NCBI GenBank assembly: GCA_024635655.1
Contig: JAGXIL010000023.1
Span: 1 to 64,000, forward strand
Direction: 5' to 3'
Origin: Gillisia sp.
GTDB lineage: Bacteria; Bacteroidota; Bacteroidia; Flavobacteriales; Flavobacteriaceae
DNA length: 64,000 bases
In this document: piece by piece, positions 17,817 through 26,984 of the stretch
How the letters are laid out: each line of letters begins with the position of its first letter
Numbering within the stretch: the stretch's first letter is position 1
Program-made: the position numbers and the translations under genes
The notes under the pieces: generated by a model
Told to the model about the DNA's origin: nothing
The model's database searches: none
The model's input: only the letters and a program-made list of their open reading frames with translations

Positions 17817-18914
17817 ATGACAATAAAGCACGATTGGACAAAGGAAGAGATCCTCGAAATATATAATAAACCTTTTATGGAGTTGCTGTATGATGCAGCA
17901 ACGGTTCACAGGTTAAATCATGACCCTAATACAGTTCAGGTTTCCACCTTGTTGTCAATCAAGACAGGTGGCTGTCCTGAAGATTGTGGGTATTGCCCTC
18001 AGGCAGCTCGGTATCACACCAATATTGAAGGGAATGACCTTATGAGTGTTAACCAGGTGAAAGCCCAGGCCTTGCGTGCTAAAGCATCAGGAAGTTCAAG
18101 AGTTTGTATGGGAGCAGCCTGGAGAAACGTCAAGGATGGAGCAGAATTTGACTCTGTTTTGGAAATGGTACGCACCATCAATAAGCTGGAAATGGAAGTT
18201 TGCTGTACCCTTGGAATGATCACAGAGAACCAGGCACAACGCCTTGCCGAGGCAGGATTATATGCATATAATCACAATTTAGATTCATCTGAAGAATATT
18301 ACAAAGAAGTAATTTCTACCAGGGGGTACCAGGATCGACTGGATACAATAGGAAATGTTCGGAAAACCAATGTTACGGTTTGTAGCGGTGGGATCATAGG
18401 CATGGGAGAATCTATAGATGACAGGGCAGGCATGCTGGTCGCATTGTCGACTCTTAATCCTCAACCCGAATCTGTGCCTATTAACGCGCTTGTTCCTGTA
18501 GAAGGAACTCCTATGGAAGAACAACAGCCGGTTTCTATCTGGGAAATGGTAAGAATGGTAGCTACAACCAGGATCGTAATGCCGGAAACCCAGGTGCGAT
18601 TATCAGCCGGAAGAACACAAATGAGCAGGGAAGGGCAGGCGATGTGCTTTTTTGCCGGTGCAAATTCAATATTTGCCGGGGATAAATTATTGACCACTCC
18701 AAATCCTGATGTAAGTGAGGATATGGAAATGTTCAAAGCCCTGGGATTGAATCCGCAAAAAGCCTTTGAGAAAAAAGCTCAGCCGGAGAGTATTTCTGCA
18801 GAAGATTCTAAATTTCAAAATCTTGGAGAGAAACCAAAATGGACAAGACCGGGGCACAAGATCGAGAAAAATATTCAGGCACAGGCAGAGGCAAAGGCCA
18901 GGACAAAAGCCTGA
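17817..18914 (+). CDS. bioB: Biotin synthase (BioB)
   Basis: The radical-SAM enzyme inserts sulfur into dethiobiotin. The ATG at 17817 (366 residues) is preferred over a TTG seven codons upstream. The 4Fe-4S ligands are C53, C57 and C60 in GGCPEDCGYCPQA. Conserved VCMGAAWR, YNHNLDSS, VCSGGIIGMGE and LSAGRTQMS follow, including the Arg ligand of the 2Fe-2S cluster. A C-terminal Lys/Ala-rich tail (about 335-366) exceeds the E. coli length. TATTTTTG at 17791-17798 is a possible -7 element. Confidence 0.95.
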   Translation: MTIKHDWTKEEILEIYNKPFMELLYDAATVHRLNHDPNTVQVSTLLSIKTGGCPEDCGYCPQAARYHTNIEGNDLMSVNQVKAQALRAKASGSSRVCMGAAWRNVKDGAEFDSVLEMVRTINKLEMEVCCTLGMITENQAQRLAEAGLYAYNHNLDSSEEYYKEVISTRGYQDRLDTIGNVRKTNVTVCSGGIIGMGESIDDRAGMLVALSTLNPQPESVPINALVPVEGTPMEEQQPVSIWEMVRMVATTRIVMPETQVRLSAGRTQMSREGQAMCFFAGANSIFAGDKLLTTPNPDVSEDMEMFKALGLNPQKAFEKKAQPESISAEDSKFQNLGEKPKWTRPGHKIEKNIQAQAEAKARTKA

Positions 18915-18929
18915 TCAAATGAAATTTAA

Positions 18930-19802
18930 GTGAAGCTTGACCTGCAAAGTATTCCCCGGGTAAAGGGGATTTCAAAAGAAGAATTTTTAAGAGATTATTT
19001 TATTCCGCAGCGTCCGGTTGTTATTGAAGATCTTAGTGCCGGTTGGGCAGCAACACAAAAATGGGATTTTGAGTATTTCCGGAGAAAGGCGGGAGAGGTT
19101 GTAGTACCATTATATGATGGGAAACCGGCAAAAGGGAAACAGAAAAGCCACGGGCCTGCAATGAAGATCCCAATGAAGGATTACATTGATATCCTTCAGT
19201 CCGGTCCTACAGATCTAAGGATGTTCTTCTTTAATCTATTGCAAAATTGTCCGGAATTAATTGAAGATTTTGCTTACCCCGATCTTGGGGTAAAATTCTT
19301 TAAAAAATTACCTGTATTATTTGTTGGAGGAGAAGGAGGAAAAGTGGTGATGCATTACGATATGGACCTGGCCAATAATTTCCATTTTAACTTTGCGGGT
19401 GAAAAAAAAGTACTTTTGTATCCTCCCGGGGAGACAAAATATCTTTACAAAGTTCCTTATTCCATCGTGAGTATGGAAATAATAATTATGGATTCTCCAG
19501 ATTTCAACAAGTATCCCGCCCTGGCTAAAGCCAAAGGTTATGAGGCTAGTCTAAAACACGGCGATGCCCTTTTTATTCCCAGTAAATGGTGGCACTATAT
19601 TAAGTATGAAACCCCATGTTTATCCTTAACTTTGCGTTCGCTGCCAACGTCTCCTAAAAAGATCCTTGAAGTGCTGAATAATTTGATCTTCATAAGAAAT
19701 TATGATAACTTCATGAGGAGGCTGAAAGGTCAGGAATGGATTGACTATAAGAACAGGCGGGCGATTGAAATTACGAACAATAATTTGGAGGAGGAATGGT
19801 GA
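18930..19802 (+). CDS. Cupin-like / JmjC-type Fe(II)-2-oxoglutarate oxygenase, copy 1
   Basis: The 290-residue protein starts at GTG (an ATG at 18919 runs into a stop). It resembles the cupin_8 family (relatives of FIH and JmjC hydroxylases): an N-terminal segment PQRPVVIEDL, an iron motif HYD in VVMHYDMDLANNFHF (about 143-157), and the distal His in IPSKWWHYIKY. Such enzymes hydroxylate protein side chains or small molecules. It follows bioB by 15 bases and overlaps its paralog by seven. The substrate is unknown. Confidence 0.78.
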   Translation: MKLDLQSIPRVKGISKEEFLRDYFIPQRPVVIEDLSAGWAATQKWDFEYFRRKAGEVVVPLYDGKPAKGKQKSHGPAMKIPMKDYIDILQSGPTDLRMFFFNLLQNCPELIEDFAYPDLGVKFFKKLPVLFVGGEGGKVVMHYDMDLANNFHFNFAGEKKVLLYPPGETKYLYKVPYSIVSMEIIIMDSPDFNKYPALAKAKGYEASLKHGDALFIPSKWWHYIKYETPCLSLTLRSLPTSPKKILEVLNNLIFIRNYDNFMRRLKGQEWIDYKNRRAIEITNNNLEEEW

Positions 19803-20701
19803 AAGAACGATTACATTTAGATGAGATCCCAAGAGAGCAAACCATCTCTAAGGAGGATTTTTTAAAGAATTATGTTAAGCCACAGAAACCTGTGGTGATA
19901 GAACATTTAATTGAAGATTGGCCTGCTTACCAAACCTGGTCACTGGATTATATAAAACAGGTAGCCGGAGAAAAGATGGTGCCACTGTACGATAACAGGC
20001 CCATTTCCTCTAAATTTAAATTCAATCAGCCTCATTTGGAAATGAAGATGGCAGAGTATATTGACCTGCTAAAATCAGAGCCCACAAAATATCGGATCTT
20101 TCTATATCACCTAATGAAAGAGGTTCCTGCGCTTCAAAGGGATTTTAATTTGCCGAATATTGGATTGAGAATTATAAAACAGCTTCCTATGCTGTTTTTT
20201 GGCGGGGAAAATTCAAAGGTTTTTATGCATTATGATATAGATTTTGCAAATATCCTTCATTTTCATTTTCACGGAAAAAAACAGTGCATAATCTTTCCTC
20301 CATCCGAGAGTAAATTCCTTTACAAAGTTCCTCATGCGCTTATCACCCGTGAAGATATTGATTTTCTCGATCCAGATTTCAATAAATTCCCGGTGCTTAA
20401 AAAAGCAAGGGGATATATCACCGAGTTAAATCATGGGGAGACGCTTTATATGCCGGAAGGATACTGGCACCAAATGACTTATTTAACTCCGGGGTTTTCA
20501 ATGAGCCTGCGGGCAGCTCCACGGTCTGTAACCAATTTGTCAAAAGCGGTATATAACCTGGCGTTTATGCGGTATTTTGACAATTACATGCGTAAATGGA
20601 GAGGCCAGAAGTGGATCGATTATAAGAACAGGCAGGCTGTGATAAGAACGCACAAAAGAAATGCTGTGAAAACCGCATTTATAGATCCTGTCAATAAGTA
20701 A
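19796..20701 (+). CDS. Cupin-like / JmjC-type Fe(II)-2-oxoglutarate oxygenase, copy 2
   Basis: This 301-residue protein is a paralog of the gene before it, sharing PQKPVVIEHLIEDWP, FMHYDIDFANILHFHFHG and MPEGYWHQMTY with the HxD...H iron ligands. It probably arose by tandem duplication and has diverged strongly, so the two may form a heterodimer or act on different targets. Translation is likely coupled through the seven-base overlap. A downstream gap of 142 bases precedes the SnoaL-like gene. Confidence 0.78.
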   Translation: MVKERLHLDEIPREQTISKEDFLKNYVKPQKPVVIEHLIEDWPAYQTWSLDYIKQVAGEKMVPLYDNRPISSKFKFNQPHLEMKMAEYIDLLKSEPTKYRIFLYHLMKEVPALQRDFNLPNIGLRIIKQLPMLFFGGENSKVFMHYDIDFANILHFHFHGKKQCIIFPPSESKFLYKVPHALITREDIDFLDPDFNKFPVLKKARGYITELNHGETLYMPEGYWHQMTYLTPGFSMSLRAAPRSVTNLSKAVYNLAFMRYFDNYMRKWRGQKWIDYKNRQAVIRTHKRNAVKTAFIDPVNK

Positions 20702-20843
20702 AATATCTGAGTTTTTTTGTCCAGGACACCCAATTAATTTCTGTTCCCGTTAATCTCTGTTAATCTATCTTAAAATAAATGGTCAACTTTCCGATTGACA
20801 ATTAAAATGCTCATCTTAATGCCTTAATATTAAATAATAAAAA

Positions 20844-21257
20844 ATGAGCATAGAAGAAAACAAACAGGCACAAACTAAATTTGGAGAAGCAATAAATTCC
20901 GGAAATCTTGAAAATCTGCGGAATCTGGTAGCTCAGGATGTCAAAGACCACGATCCTGCACCAAACCAGGGACCCGGTCCACAGGGATATATAGATTTTT
21001 TCAGCATGATGCGAAATGCTTTTCCTGATATGAAGGTAGAGGTGGAAACGCTGGTAGCAGCAGAGGATAAAGTGGCCTTCGCCTACACGTTAACCGGTAC
21101 TCATAAAGGAGATTTTATGGGAGTATCATCCACAAATAATAAAATTGAGGCAAGGGGGATGCAAATAAGCCGATTCAAAGATGGAAAGATGGTTGAAAGA
21201 TGGGGTAGCAGTGATGAACTGGGAATTCTTAAACAAATTGGTGTAGATCCTGTTTAG
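20844..21257 (+). CDS. SnoaL-like ester cyclase family protein
   Basis: The 137-residue product has the alpha+beta-barrel pattern of SnoaL-like proteins: EAINSGNLENLRNLVAQDV, FFSMMRNAFPDMKVEVETLV and KVAFAYTLTGTHKGDFMG. These proteins range from polyketide cyclases to enzymes of unknown activity. It is probably monocistronic or the end of the biotin-cupin transcript. No signal peptide is seen. The precise reaction cannot be inferred. Confidence 0.8.
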   Translation: MSIEENKQAQTKFGEAINSGNLENLRNLVAQDVKDHDPAPNQGPGPQGYIDFFSMMRNAFPDMKVEVETLVAAEDKVAFAYTLTGTHKGDFMGVSSTNNKIEARGMQISRFKDGKMVERWGSSDELGILKQIGVDPV

Positions 21258-21307
21258 TTTGGGATATTGAAAAAGCGGAAATAGAATATAAGTTTGATTG
21301 GAGTAGG

Positions 21308-21975
21308 TAAGCCACGAATGCACGAATATTTTTCTCTTAATATGAGTGCGTAAAATGTTTAGCCACAAAGGCGCACAGGCACAAAGTTTCACTAAGCTAT
21401 TAAGATGAATATGCCTTAGAACCATCCCCTCCGGGGAGGGGTGTCCGCAGGACGGGGTGGGACTTTTTTCTTTTTAGTTCATGATTGTATCCAACTCTTA
21501 TAAACCTTTGTGTATCCTGGTACTCCTTGTGTCTTTGTGACTAAAACAACTGAAAAGGTTTAGCCACGAATTGCACGAATATTATTCTCGTAATATGAGT
21601 GCGTAAAAAGTTTAGTCACAAAGGCGCACAGGCACAAAGTTTCACTAAGTTTATTAAGATGAATATGCCTTAGAACTATCCCCTCCGGGGAGGGGTGTCC
21701 GCAGGACGGGGTGGGACTTATTCTTTTTTATTTATGATTGCTTTCCAAGTCTTCCCAACCTTTGTGTATCCTGGTGCTCCTTGTGTCTTTGTGACTAAAA
21801 ACAACTGAAAAGGTTTAGCCACGAATGCACGAATATTTTTCTCCTAATATGAGGGCGTAAAAAACTTAGCCACAAAGGCTCACAGGCATAATGTTTCATA
21901 AAGTCTATTAAGATGAATTGCCTTAGAATTATCCCCTCCGGGGAGGGGTGTCCGCAGGACGGGGTGGGCTTTTTT
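21308..21975. repeat. Three tandem copies of a ~254-bp intergenic repeat
   Basis: Copies begin at about 21308, 21561 and 21815 (the last ends at about 21975 and lacks the tail). Each contains a 5' part (GCCACGAATGCACGAAT), a middle part (CACAAAGGCGCACAGGCACA), and a GC-rich palindromic core (CCCCTCCGGGGAGGGG) followed by GTCCGCAGGACGGGGTGGG; copies 1 and 2 also have a tail with CTTTGTGTATCCTGG and TTGTGTCTTTGTGAC. The 5' and 3' parts are roughly complementary (GTGCCTTTGTGG-type) as in dispersed Flavobacteriaceae repeats. The stretch codes for nothing convincing. It fills the 740-base gap between the SnoaL-like gene and recX. Confidence 0.85.
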
Positions 21976-21997
21976 GTATATGAGCACCAAAATAAAG

Positions 21998-22492
21998 TTA
22001 CCCGTCAATCATTTCTCCAATCACCTCATAAATAAGTGAAGATTCATAACCCCGCTGAAGTAAGTAATTACTTAGCTTTTTTCGTTTTTTAAAGGGATCC
22101 TTTTCTTTTATAAGAAGGGATTTTTTTTCTGCTACTTTTACCAGGGTGTCATAATATTCTTTTTCTTCTATTTCAGAAAGAGCCAGGGTAATAAGTGGCG
22201 TTGAGATCTCGCGCGCTTTTAGTTCTTGTATAATCTTTATCCTTCCCCATTTTTTGATGCGGAACTTCCCTCTTACAAAACTGCGTGCAAAACGTTCCTC
22301 ATTTAAAAAATCTTCCTGCATGAGCTTGATAGTGATCTGCTCGCAAGCCTGGGGGATCATTCTCATTTCCTTTAATTTCACCTCAACTTCTTTTTGGGAA
22401 CGGTCGCGGTAGGCGCAGAATTGCATCAATTTGATGGTGGCCTCTTTTACGGTATAGGATTTTTGTGATGGATCTGATCTCATGTATTTCAA
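21998..22492 (-). CDS. recX: RecX family regulator of RecA
   Basis: The 164-residue protein consists of repeated three-helix RecX units: CAYRDRSQKEVEVKLKEM, LNEERFARSFVRGKFRIKKW and the C-terminal LSNYLLQRGYESSLIYEVI. RecX caps RecA filaments and limits recombination. No recA is nearby. Its end faces the tandem repeats, whose third copy stops 23 bases from its stop codon. Length is normal for the family. Confidence 0.9.
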   Translation of the reverse strand: MKYMRSDPSQKSYTVKEATIKLMQFCAYRDRSQKEVEVKLKEMRMIPQACEQITIKLMQEDFLNEERFARSFVRGKFRIKKWGRIKIIQELKAREISTPLITLALSEIEEKEYYDTLVKVAEKKSLLIKEKDPFKKRKKLSNYLLQRGYESSLIYEVIGEMIDG

Positions 22493-22634
22493 AGATAATT
22501 GAAAGATATCTAACAGCTAAATATTGTAGTAGAAAACCATTTTTCAGGTAAAAGAGAGAAGGTTTAATCCTGATCTCAACAGGAAATTTTTCCTATATTA
22601 CTGCTCATTATTATCACTAAACATATTTTATTTT

Positions 22635-25600
22635 ATGATATCAAAAACACAAATCCTGTTATTGTTTCTTTGTGGGTTTTTAGGCTTTACAAGTATAGAA
22701 GCAATTGCCCAGGGCACCAGGCTGTTGAGGCAGCCAACCATAAGTGATGAGCATATTGCTTTTGTTTATGCCAATGATCTATGGATCATTGACCGAAGCC
22801 AGGGAGAAAAAAATCTTGGGAATGCCCGCCGCCTTACTTCAAATGAAGGAGCAGAGAACAATCCGCATTTTTCTCCCGATGGAAAATGGATCGCCTTTAC
22901 CGGAGAGTATGATGGAAATGTAGATGTGTATGTTATTCCTGCTGAAGGGGGTCAACCCAAAAGGCTCACCTGGCACCCGGGAGCCGATGCAGTAACAGGA
23001 TGGACTCCGGATGGAGAATCGGTTTTATTTTCCTCCGGAAGGGAAGGTCATCCCACCGCTGTATCGAAGTTATACACCATTTCAACTGATGGAGGTATGC
23101 CGGAAGCTTTGAAAGTTCCAAGGGCTGCCAACGGGGAATTGTCTGAAGATGGTAATTTTGTTGCCTATACCCCAATTGCCTTCTGGGATCCGGAATGGCG
23201 AAATTATCGCGGGGGTCAGGCGCAGCCTATATGGATCCTTGATCTTGAGGATTATTCCCTGAAACAAACTCCACGAACCGATGACGAAAGACATACTGAT
23301 CCTGTTTGGCATAACGGAAAAATCTTTTTCCTGTCTGAAAGGGATTATGCAAATAACATCTGGTCCTATGATCCTGCTTCTGAAGAAGAGGAACAAATCA
23401 CTTTTCACAAACAATTTGATGCAAAGAGCCTGGATGCAGGTGGTGGAATGATAGTCTATGAGCAGGGAGGATACCTGCATTTACTGGATCCTTCCAACGG
23501 AAATAGTGAACAACTTGAAATAAATGTCCAGGGAGATTTTAACTGGGCCAGGCCACGATGGGAAGATGTTGCAGCAAACCGACTTTCAAATGCCTCATTA
23601 AGTCCAACCGGGCAGCGAGCATTATTTGAATACCGTGGAGAGATCTTTACTGTTTCAAAAGAAGAAGGAAACTGGAGAAATATAACCAATTCCTCAGGGG
23701 CTGCAGACCGTTTCCCCGTTTGGTCTCCAGATGGTTCAAAAATAGCCTGGTTTTCTGATGCTTCAGGAGAATATCAGCTCATGATCGGAAGCCAGGAAGG
23801 ATTAGGAGATATCCGTAGTATAAAGATACCTGACCCTACTTTTTTCTTTAAACCGGAATGGTCGCCGAATGGAGAATATATAGCTTTTACAGATACAGAT
23901 TATAACCTCTGGTACATGGATGTAGCCAGCGAAAAGATCACGAAAGCCGATGTTGAAGGTTATGCACATCCCAACCGGTCCCTTAACCCGGTTTGGTCTC
24001 CTGATAGTCAATGGATCGCTTATGTACGAATTATGGATAATATGTTCAAGGTAGTGAAGGTTCATAATGTGGAAACCGGTGAAAACCATCAAATGACCAA
24101 TTCCATGGCCGATGCAGTTTCTCCGGTATGGGATGAAAGTGGAAAATATCTTTACTTCCTTGCCGCCACCAATTACGGACTGAATACCGGCTGGCTGGAT
24201 ATGACAAGTTATGAACGGCCCGTAACCAGGAGCCTTTACATGATGGTACTTTCAAAAGACACCCCATCTCCTCTTATGCCGCGTCTATTTGATGAGATGG
24301 AGCAAAAGGAAGAGGATGAAAAGAAAGCAGAGGAAGAGAAAAAGAACAAGAAAAATTCAGGAAAAAAGGAATCTGAAAAGGATGTAGCACGGGTAAAAAT
24401 TGATTTTGACGGATTGGAAAATCGTATTGAAGTACTGGGGGACCCGGATAAAAGTTATACGGCATTGTTATCGGGGCCGGAAGGTTATGTTTTCTATATG
24501 GAAGATGTCCCCAACGAATCCCACTTTTCAATGAGCCGGTACAGCCTGGAAGAACGAAAATCTATTCCGTTTCTTCCTAAAGTAAATGAGGCCTCTGTTT
24601 CCCATGATCTTAAAAACATGCTCTATCGCAATGGCAGTACCTGGGGAATAGTTCCCACTGCTAACGGAGCCCCAAAACCTGAAGATAATAAACTTGTGGT
24701 TTCAAACCTTAGATTAAAAATAGACCCTGCAGAAGAATGGAAGCAGATCTTTAGAGAGGGGTGGCGCTATCAAAGAGATTTTTTATATGTAGATAATATT
24801 CACGGCGCCCCCTGGGATCAAATGCTGGAATGGTATACCCCCTGGATAGAGCACGTACGTCACAGGTCAGATCTTAATTACCTGGTAGACATATTGGGAG
24901 GAGAAGTAGCCGTAGGGCATTCCTATACTTCAGGTGGGGATTTTCCTGATATTAAAAGAGTTCCGGTGGGACTGCTGGGAGCCGATTACGGGGTGAGATC
25001 AAACCGGTATTATTTCAGCAGGATATATAACGGTGAAAGCTGGAATCCGGAAGTGAAGGCTCCATTAAGTCTTTCAGGATTAAATGTAAACGAGGGGGAT
25101 TATCTTTTAGAGGTGAACGGAGAGGAAGTTGAAGCTTCCGAAAATCTATATACTTATTTTGAAGGTACCGCCGGAAGGCAAACCTATATTTTAGTAAATG
25201 ACAAACCTTCCAAAGAAGGAGCCAGGTTGATCACCGTTGTTCCTGTTGAAAACGAATATCAATTGAGGAGTTTTGCGTGGATAGAGGATAACAGAAGAAA
25301 AGTAGATGAGATGTCCAATGGCAAACTGGCTTATGTTTATGTGCCCAATACGGGTCAACAGGGCTATGAATTTTTCAACCGGTATTATTTTGCACAGCAG
25401 GATAAGCAGGGAGCGATCATAGATGAACGGAACAATGGCGGAGGATCTGCTGCAGATTATATAGTTGATGTACTCGCGAGGGAACTTCATGGCTATTTTA
25501 ACAGCCGGGTTGAGGGTAACAAACCCTTTACCACCCCTATGGCCGGAATTTGGGGGCCAAAGGTGATGATCATTAATGAAAGGGCAGGGTCCGGGGGAGA

Positions 25601-25970
25601 TCTTCTTCCCTATTTGTTTAGGGAAATGGACATAGGGCCGTTGGTTGGTACCCGCACCTGGGGCGGACTTGTAGGTACCTGGGACACTCCTTCTTTTGTA
25701 GATGGAGGAAGAATGGTAGCCCCTCGGGGTGGATTTTTTGATATTGAAGGGAACTGGGCTATAGAAGGCGAAGGGGTAGCCCCCGATATTGAGGTGCATA
25801 TGACTCCGGCAGATGTTATTGCAGGAAGAGACCCGCAGCTGGAACGATCGGTTGAGGAAGCATTACGGCTTTTGGAAGAGAATCCTGTAGAGCTAAAACC
25901 CGAACCCGCACCCCCGGTGAGGTGGAAACGCCCCCAAGGTTGGGAGCAGGAAGCTCAGGGAGGAAATTGA
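22635..25970 (+). CDS. Secreted tricorn-like S41 protease with propeller and PDZ domains
   Basis: This 1111-residue protein has a signal peptide (cleavage near IEAIAQG), PD40/WD40-like propeller repeats in about residues 30-550 (FSPDGKWIAFTGEYDG and WSPDGSKIAWFSD), a Lys/Glu-rich linker near 555-585, a tricorn core domain with IHGAPWDQML (putative His), a PDZ domain near 800-870 and an S41 catalytic domain with S986 in ERAGSGGDLLPY. Tricorn proteases degrade peptides from upstream proteolysis. Here a periplasmic or surface location is expected. The gene is monocistronic, ending with a terminator at 25976. Confidence 0.9.
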   Translation: MISKTQILLLFLCGFLGFTSIEAIAQGTRLLRQPTISDEHIAFVYANDLWIIDRSQGEKNLGNARRLTSNEGAENNPHFSPDGKWIAFTGEYDGNVDVYVIPAEGGQPKRLTWHPGADAVTGWTPDGESVLFSSGREGHPTAVSKLYTISTDGGMPEALKVPRAANGELSEDGNFVAYTPIAFWDPEWRNYRGGQAQPIWILDLEDYSLKQTPRTDDERHTDPVWHNGKIFFLSERDYANNIWSYDPASEEEEQITFHKQFDAKSLDAGGGMIVYEQGGYLHLLDPSNGNSEQLEINVQGDFNWARPRWEDVAANRLSNASLSPTGQRALFEYRGEIFTVSKEEGNWRNITNSSGAADRFPVWSPDGSKIAWFSDASGEYQLMIGSQEGLGDIRSIKIPDPTFFFKPEWSPNGEYIAFTDTDYNLWYMDVASEKITKADVEGYAHPNRSLNPVWSPDSQWIAYVRIMDNMFKVVKVHNVETGENHQMTNSMADAVSPVWDESGKYLYFLAATNYGLNTGWLDMTSYERPVTRSLYMMVLSKDTPSPLMPRLFDEMEQKEEDEKKAEEEKKNKKNSGKKESEKDVARVKIDFDGLENRIEVLGDPDKSYTALLSGPEGYVFYMEDVPNESHFSMSRYSLEERKSIPFLPKVNEASVSHDLKNMLYRNGSTWGIVPTANGAPKPEDNKLVVSNLRLKIDPAEEWKQIFREGWRYQRDFLYVDNIHGAPWDQMLEWYTPWIEHVRHRSDLNYLVDILGGEVAVGHSYTSGGDFPDIKRVPVGLLGADYGVRSNRYYFSRIYNGESWNPEVKAPLSLSGLNVNEGDYLLEVNGEEVEASENLYTYFEGTAGRQTYILVNDKPSKEGARLITVVPVENEYQLRSFAWIEDNRRKVDEMSNGKLAYVYVPNTGQQGYEFFNRYYFAQQDKQGAIIDERNNGGGSAADYIVDVLARELHGYFNSRVEGNKPFTTPMAGIWGPKVMIINERAGSGGDLLPYLFREMDIGPLVGTRTWGGLVGTWDTPSFVDGGRMVAPRGGFFDIEGNWAIEGEGVAPDIEVHMTPADVIAGRDPQLERSVEEALRLLEENPVELKPEPAPPVRWKRPQGWEQEAQGGN

Positions 25971-25975
25971 TTATA

Positions 25976-26008
25976 AAAAACCGGAGAGAGATCTTCGGTT
26001 TTTTATTT
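25976..26008 (+). terminator. Intrinsic terminator after the tricorn-like gene
   Basis: AAAACCG pairs with CGGTTTTTT around a short loop, ending in T residues, six bases after the stop codon. Confidence 0.7.
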
Positions 26009-26110
26009 AAAAAAATGAAGAATTGGTGAATCTTTTCATGATGAGGATGTGGTCTATCATGGCAATTAGCTGAACAGTTACTTTTTATAATAAGTTTCTT
26101 ATAAATCAAA

Positions 26111-26145
26111 ACGCCTCTCAAATTTAATGAAAGGCGTCATTTTAT
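26111..26145 (-). terminator. Intrinsic terminator after the 205-residue lipoprotein gene
   Basis: On the minus strand ACGCCTTTC and GAGAGGCGT form a stem with one mismatch followed by TTTTGATTT. The sequence is nearly identical to the terminator at 26939-26971. Confidence 0.6.
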
Positions 26146-26174
26146 CTGCTGTGCTTTTTATTATTTAATTTGAT

Positions 26175-26792
26175 CTACTCCATAAACCCAACCAGAGTTT
26201 TATAAAAAACATACGTATCACCTTCTTTTTGGTAAAGATTTATGGTAGTGTACATAGAATTTAATTTTCCTTTTGAAACATCAACCATTGCAAATTGTTT
26301 ATCGCGGGTAAAGACAGGGGTGGAAATTATCATCCTGTCCTTATCTATATCCTTTAGCCTTTTGTTGTCTTTTATATTCTTATCGCCCCGGGCGTGGAGA
26401 TCTTCCAAAACAACTTTTTGGGAAGCCATAAAAGAGGTGAAGGGTACTTGAGAAGATGTGTTTAATTGCTCCAGAAGGTTCTTAACCTCTTCGGGATTAA
26501 GGATTTTATTTATTTCTGAATCGGTAAGGGTGTTTTTCAGCTGGTCTGTAGCCATCCTGTCTCCATTGCTGTAAGCGGTCAAAAATCCCTTAATATGAGG
26601 ATTATAATAGGTGCTTTCAATATGTTTCAATCCCGAATTATCGAAACGCCGTACTTCCTCATCAAGTATCTGAATTTCTTGAGCTTCTGCAGATGTTGTT
26701 ACGGGTGTCGAGGTTCCGCAGGAAATAAAAGAGGTGAATATCGCAATTAAATAAAGTGCCTTTAAATTTAGAAAAAAGGATATAGAATTCAT
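26175..26792 (-). CDS. Putative lipoprotein of unknown function
   Basis: The 205-residue product has a hydrophobic leader and a lipobox-like SFISCG, so Cys25 should be lipidated. The mature part is helical and charged at first (QEIQILDEEVRRFDNSG) and ends in a beta-rich segment (DKQFAMVDVSKGKLNSMYTT) with VFYKTLVGF. I do not recognise the family. It is a single-gene unit between two related terminators. It is likely anchored in the periplasmic side of a membrane. Confidence 0.6.
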   Translation of the reverse strand: MNSISFFLNLKALYLIAIFTSFISCGTSTPVTTSAEAQEIQILDEEVRRFDNSGLKHIESTYYNPHIKGFLTAYSNGDRMATDQLKNTLTDSEINKILNPEEVKNLLEQLNTSSQVPFTSFMASQKVVLEDLHARGDKNIKDNKRLKDIDKDRMIISTPVFTRDKQFAMVDVSKGKLNSMYTTINLYQKEGDTYVFYKTLVGFME

Positions 26793-26938
26793 TTGGTAGG
26801 GGGTTTTAGAAGATCCTTTAAAGGTAAAGATTTTTAGCTATTAATCGGCTTTTTATAATTTGATGAATTGATGTTCTTTATTAAGATTTTAAAGTTTCCT
26901 AACCCCTTTATAATATCCACATTTAAGTGAACAAAAAA

Positions 26939-26971
26939 ACGCCTCCCAAATTAATGAAAGGCGTTTTTTTT
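26939..26971. terminator. Bidirectional terminator between lipoprotein and RNase G gene
   Basis: ACGCCT (26939-26944) and AGGCGT (26959-26964) form the stem, with seven A on the left and eight T on the right, so it can work in both directions. It lies 14 bases past the rng stop. Confidence 0.75.
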
Positions 26972-26984
26972 AATGCTGTAGTCC

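Noticed and set aside
21126-21425. 99-codon minus-strand frame running from the SnoaL-like gene into the repeats
   Set aside because: Composed of antisense and repeat sequence; no homologous pattern.
21308-21975. CRISPR-like array
   Set aside because: Units are ~254 bp without short regular repeats and spacers, and no cas genes are near.
25191-25799. 202-codon minus-strand frame opposite the tricorn-like gene
   Set aside because: It lies wholly inside a well-supported protease gene and its translation has no family features; it is a shadow frame.
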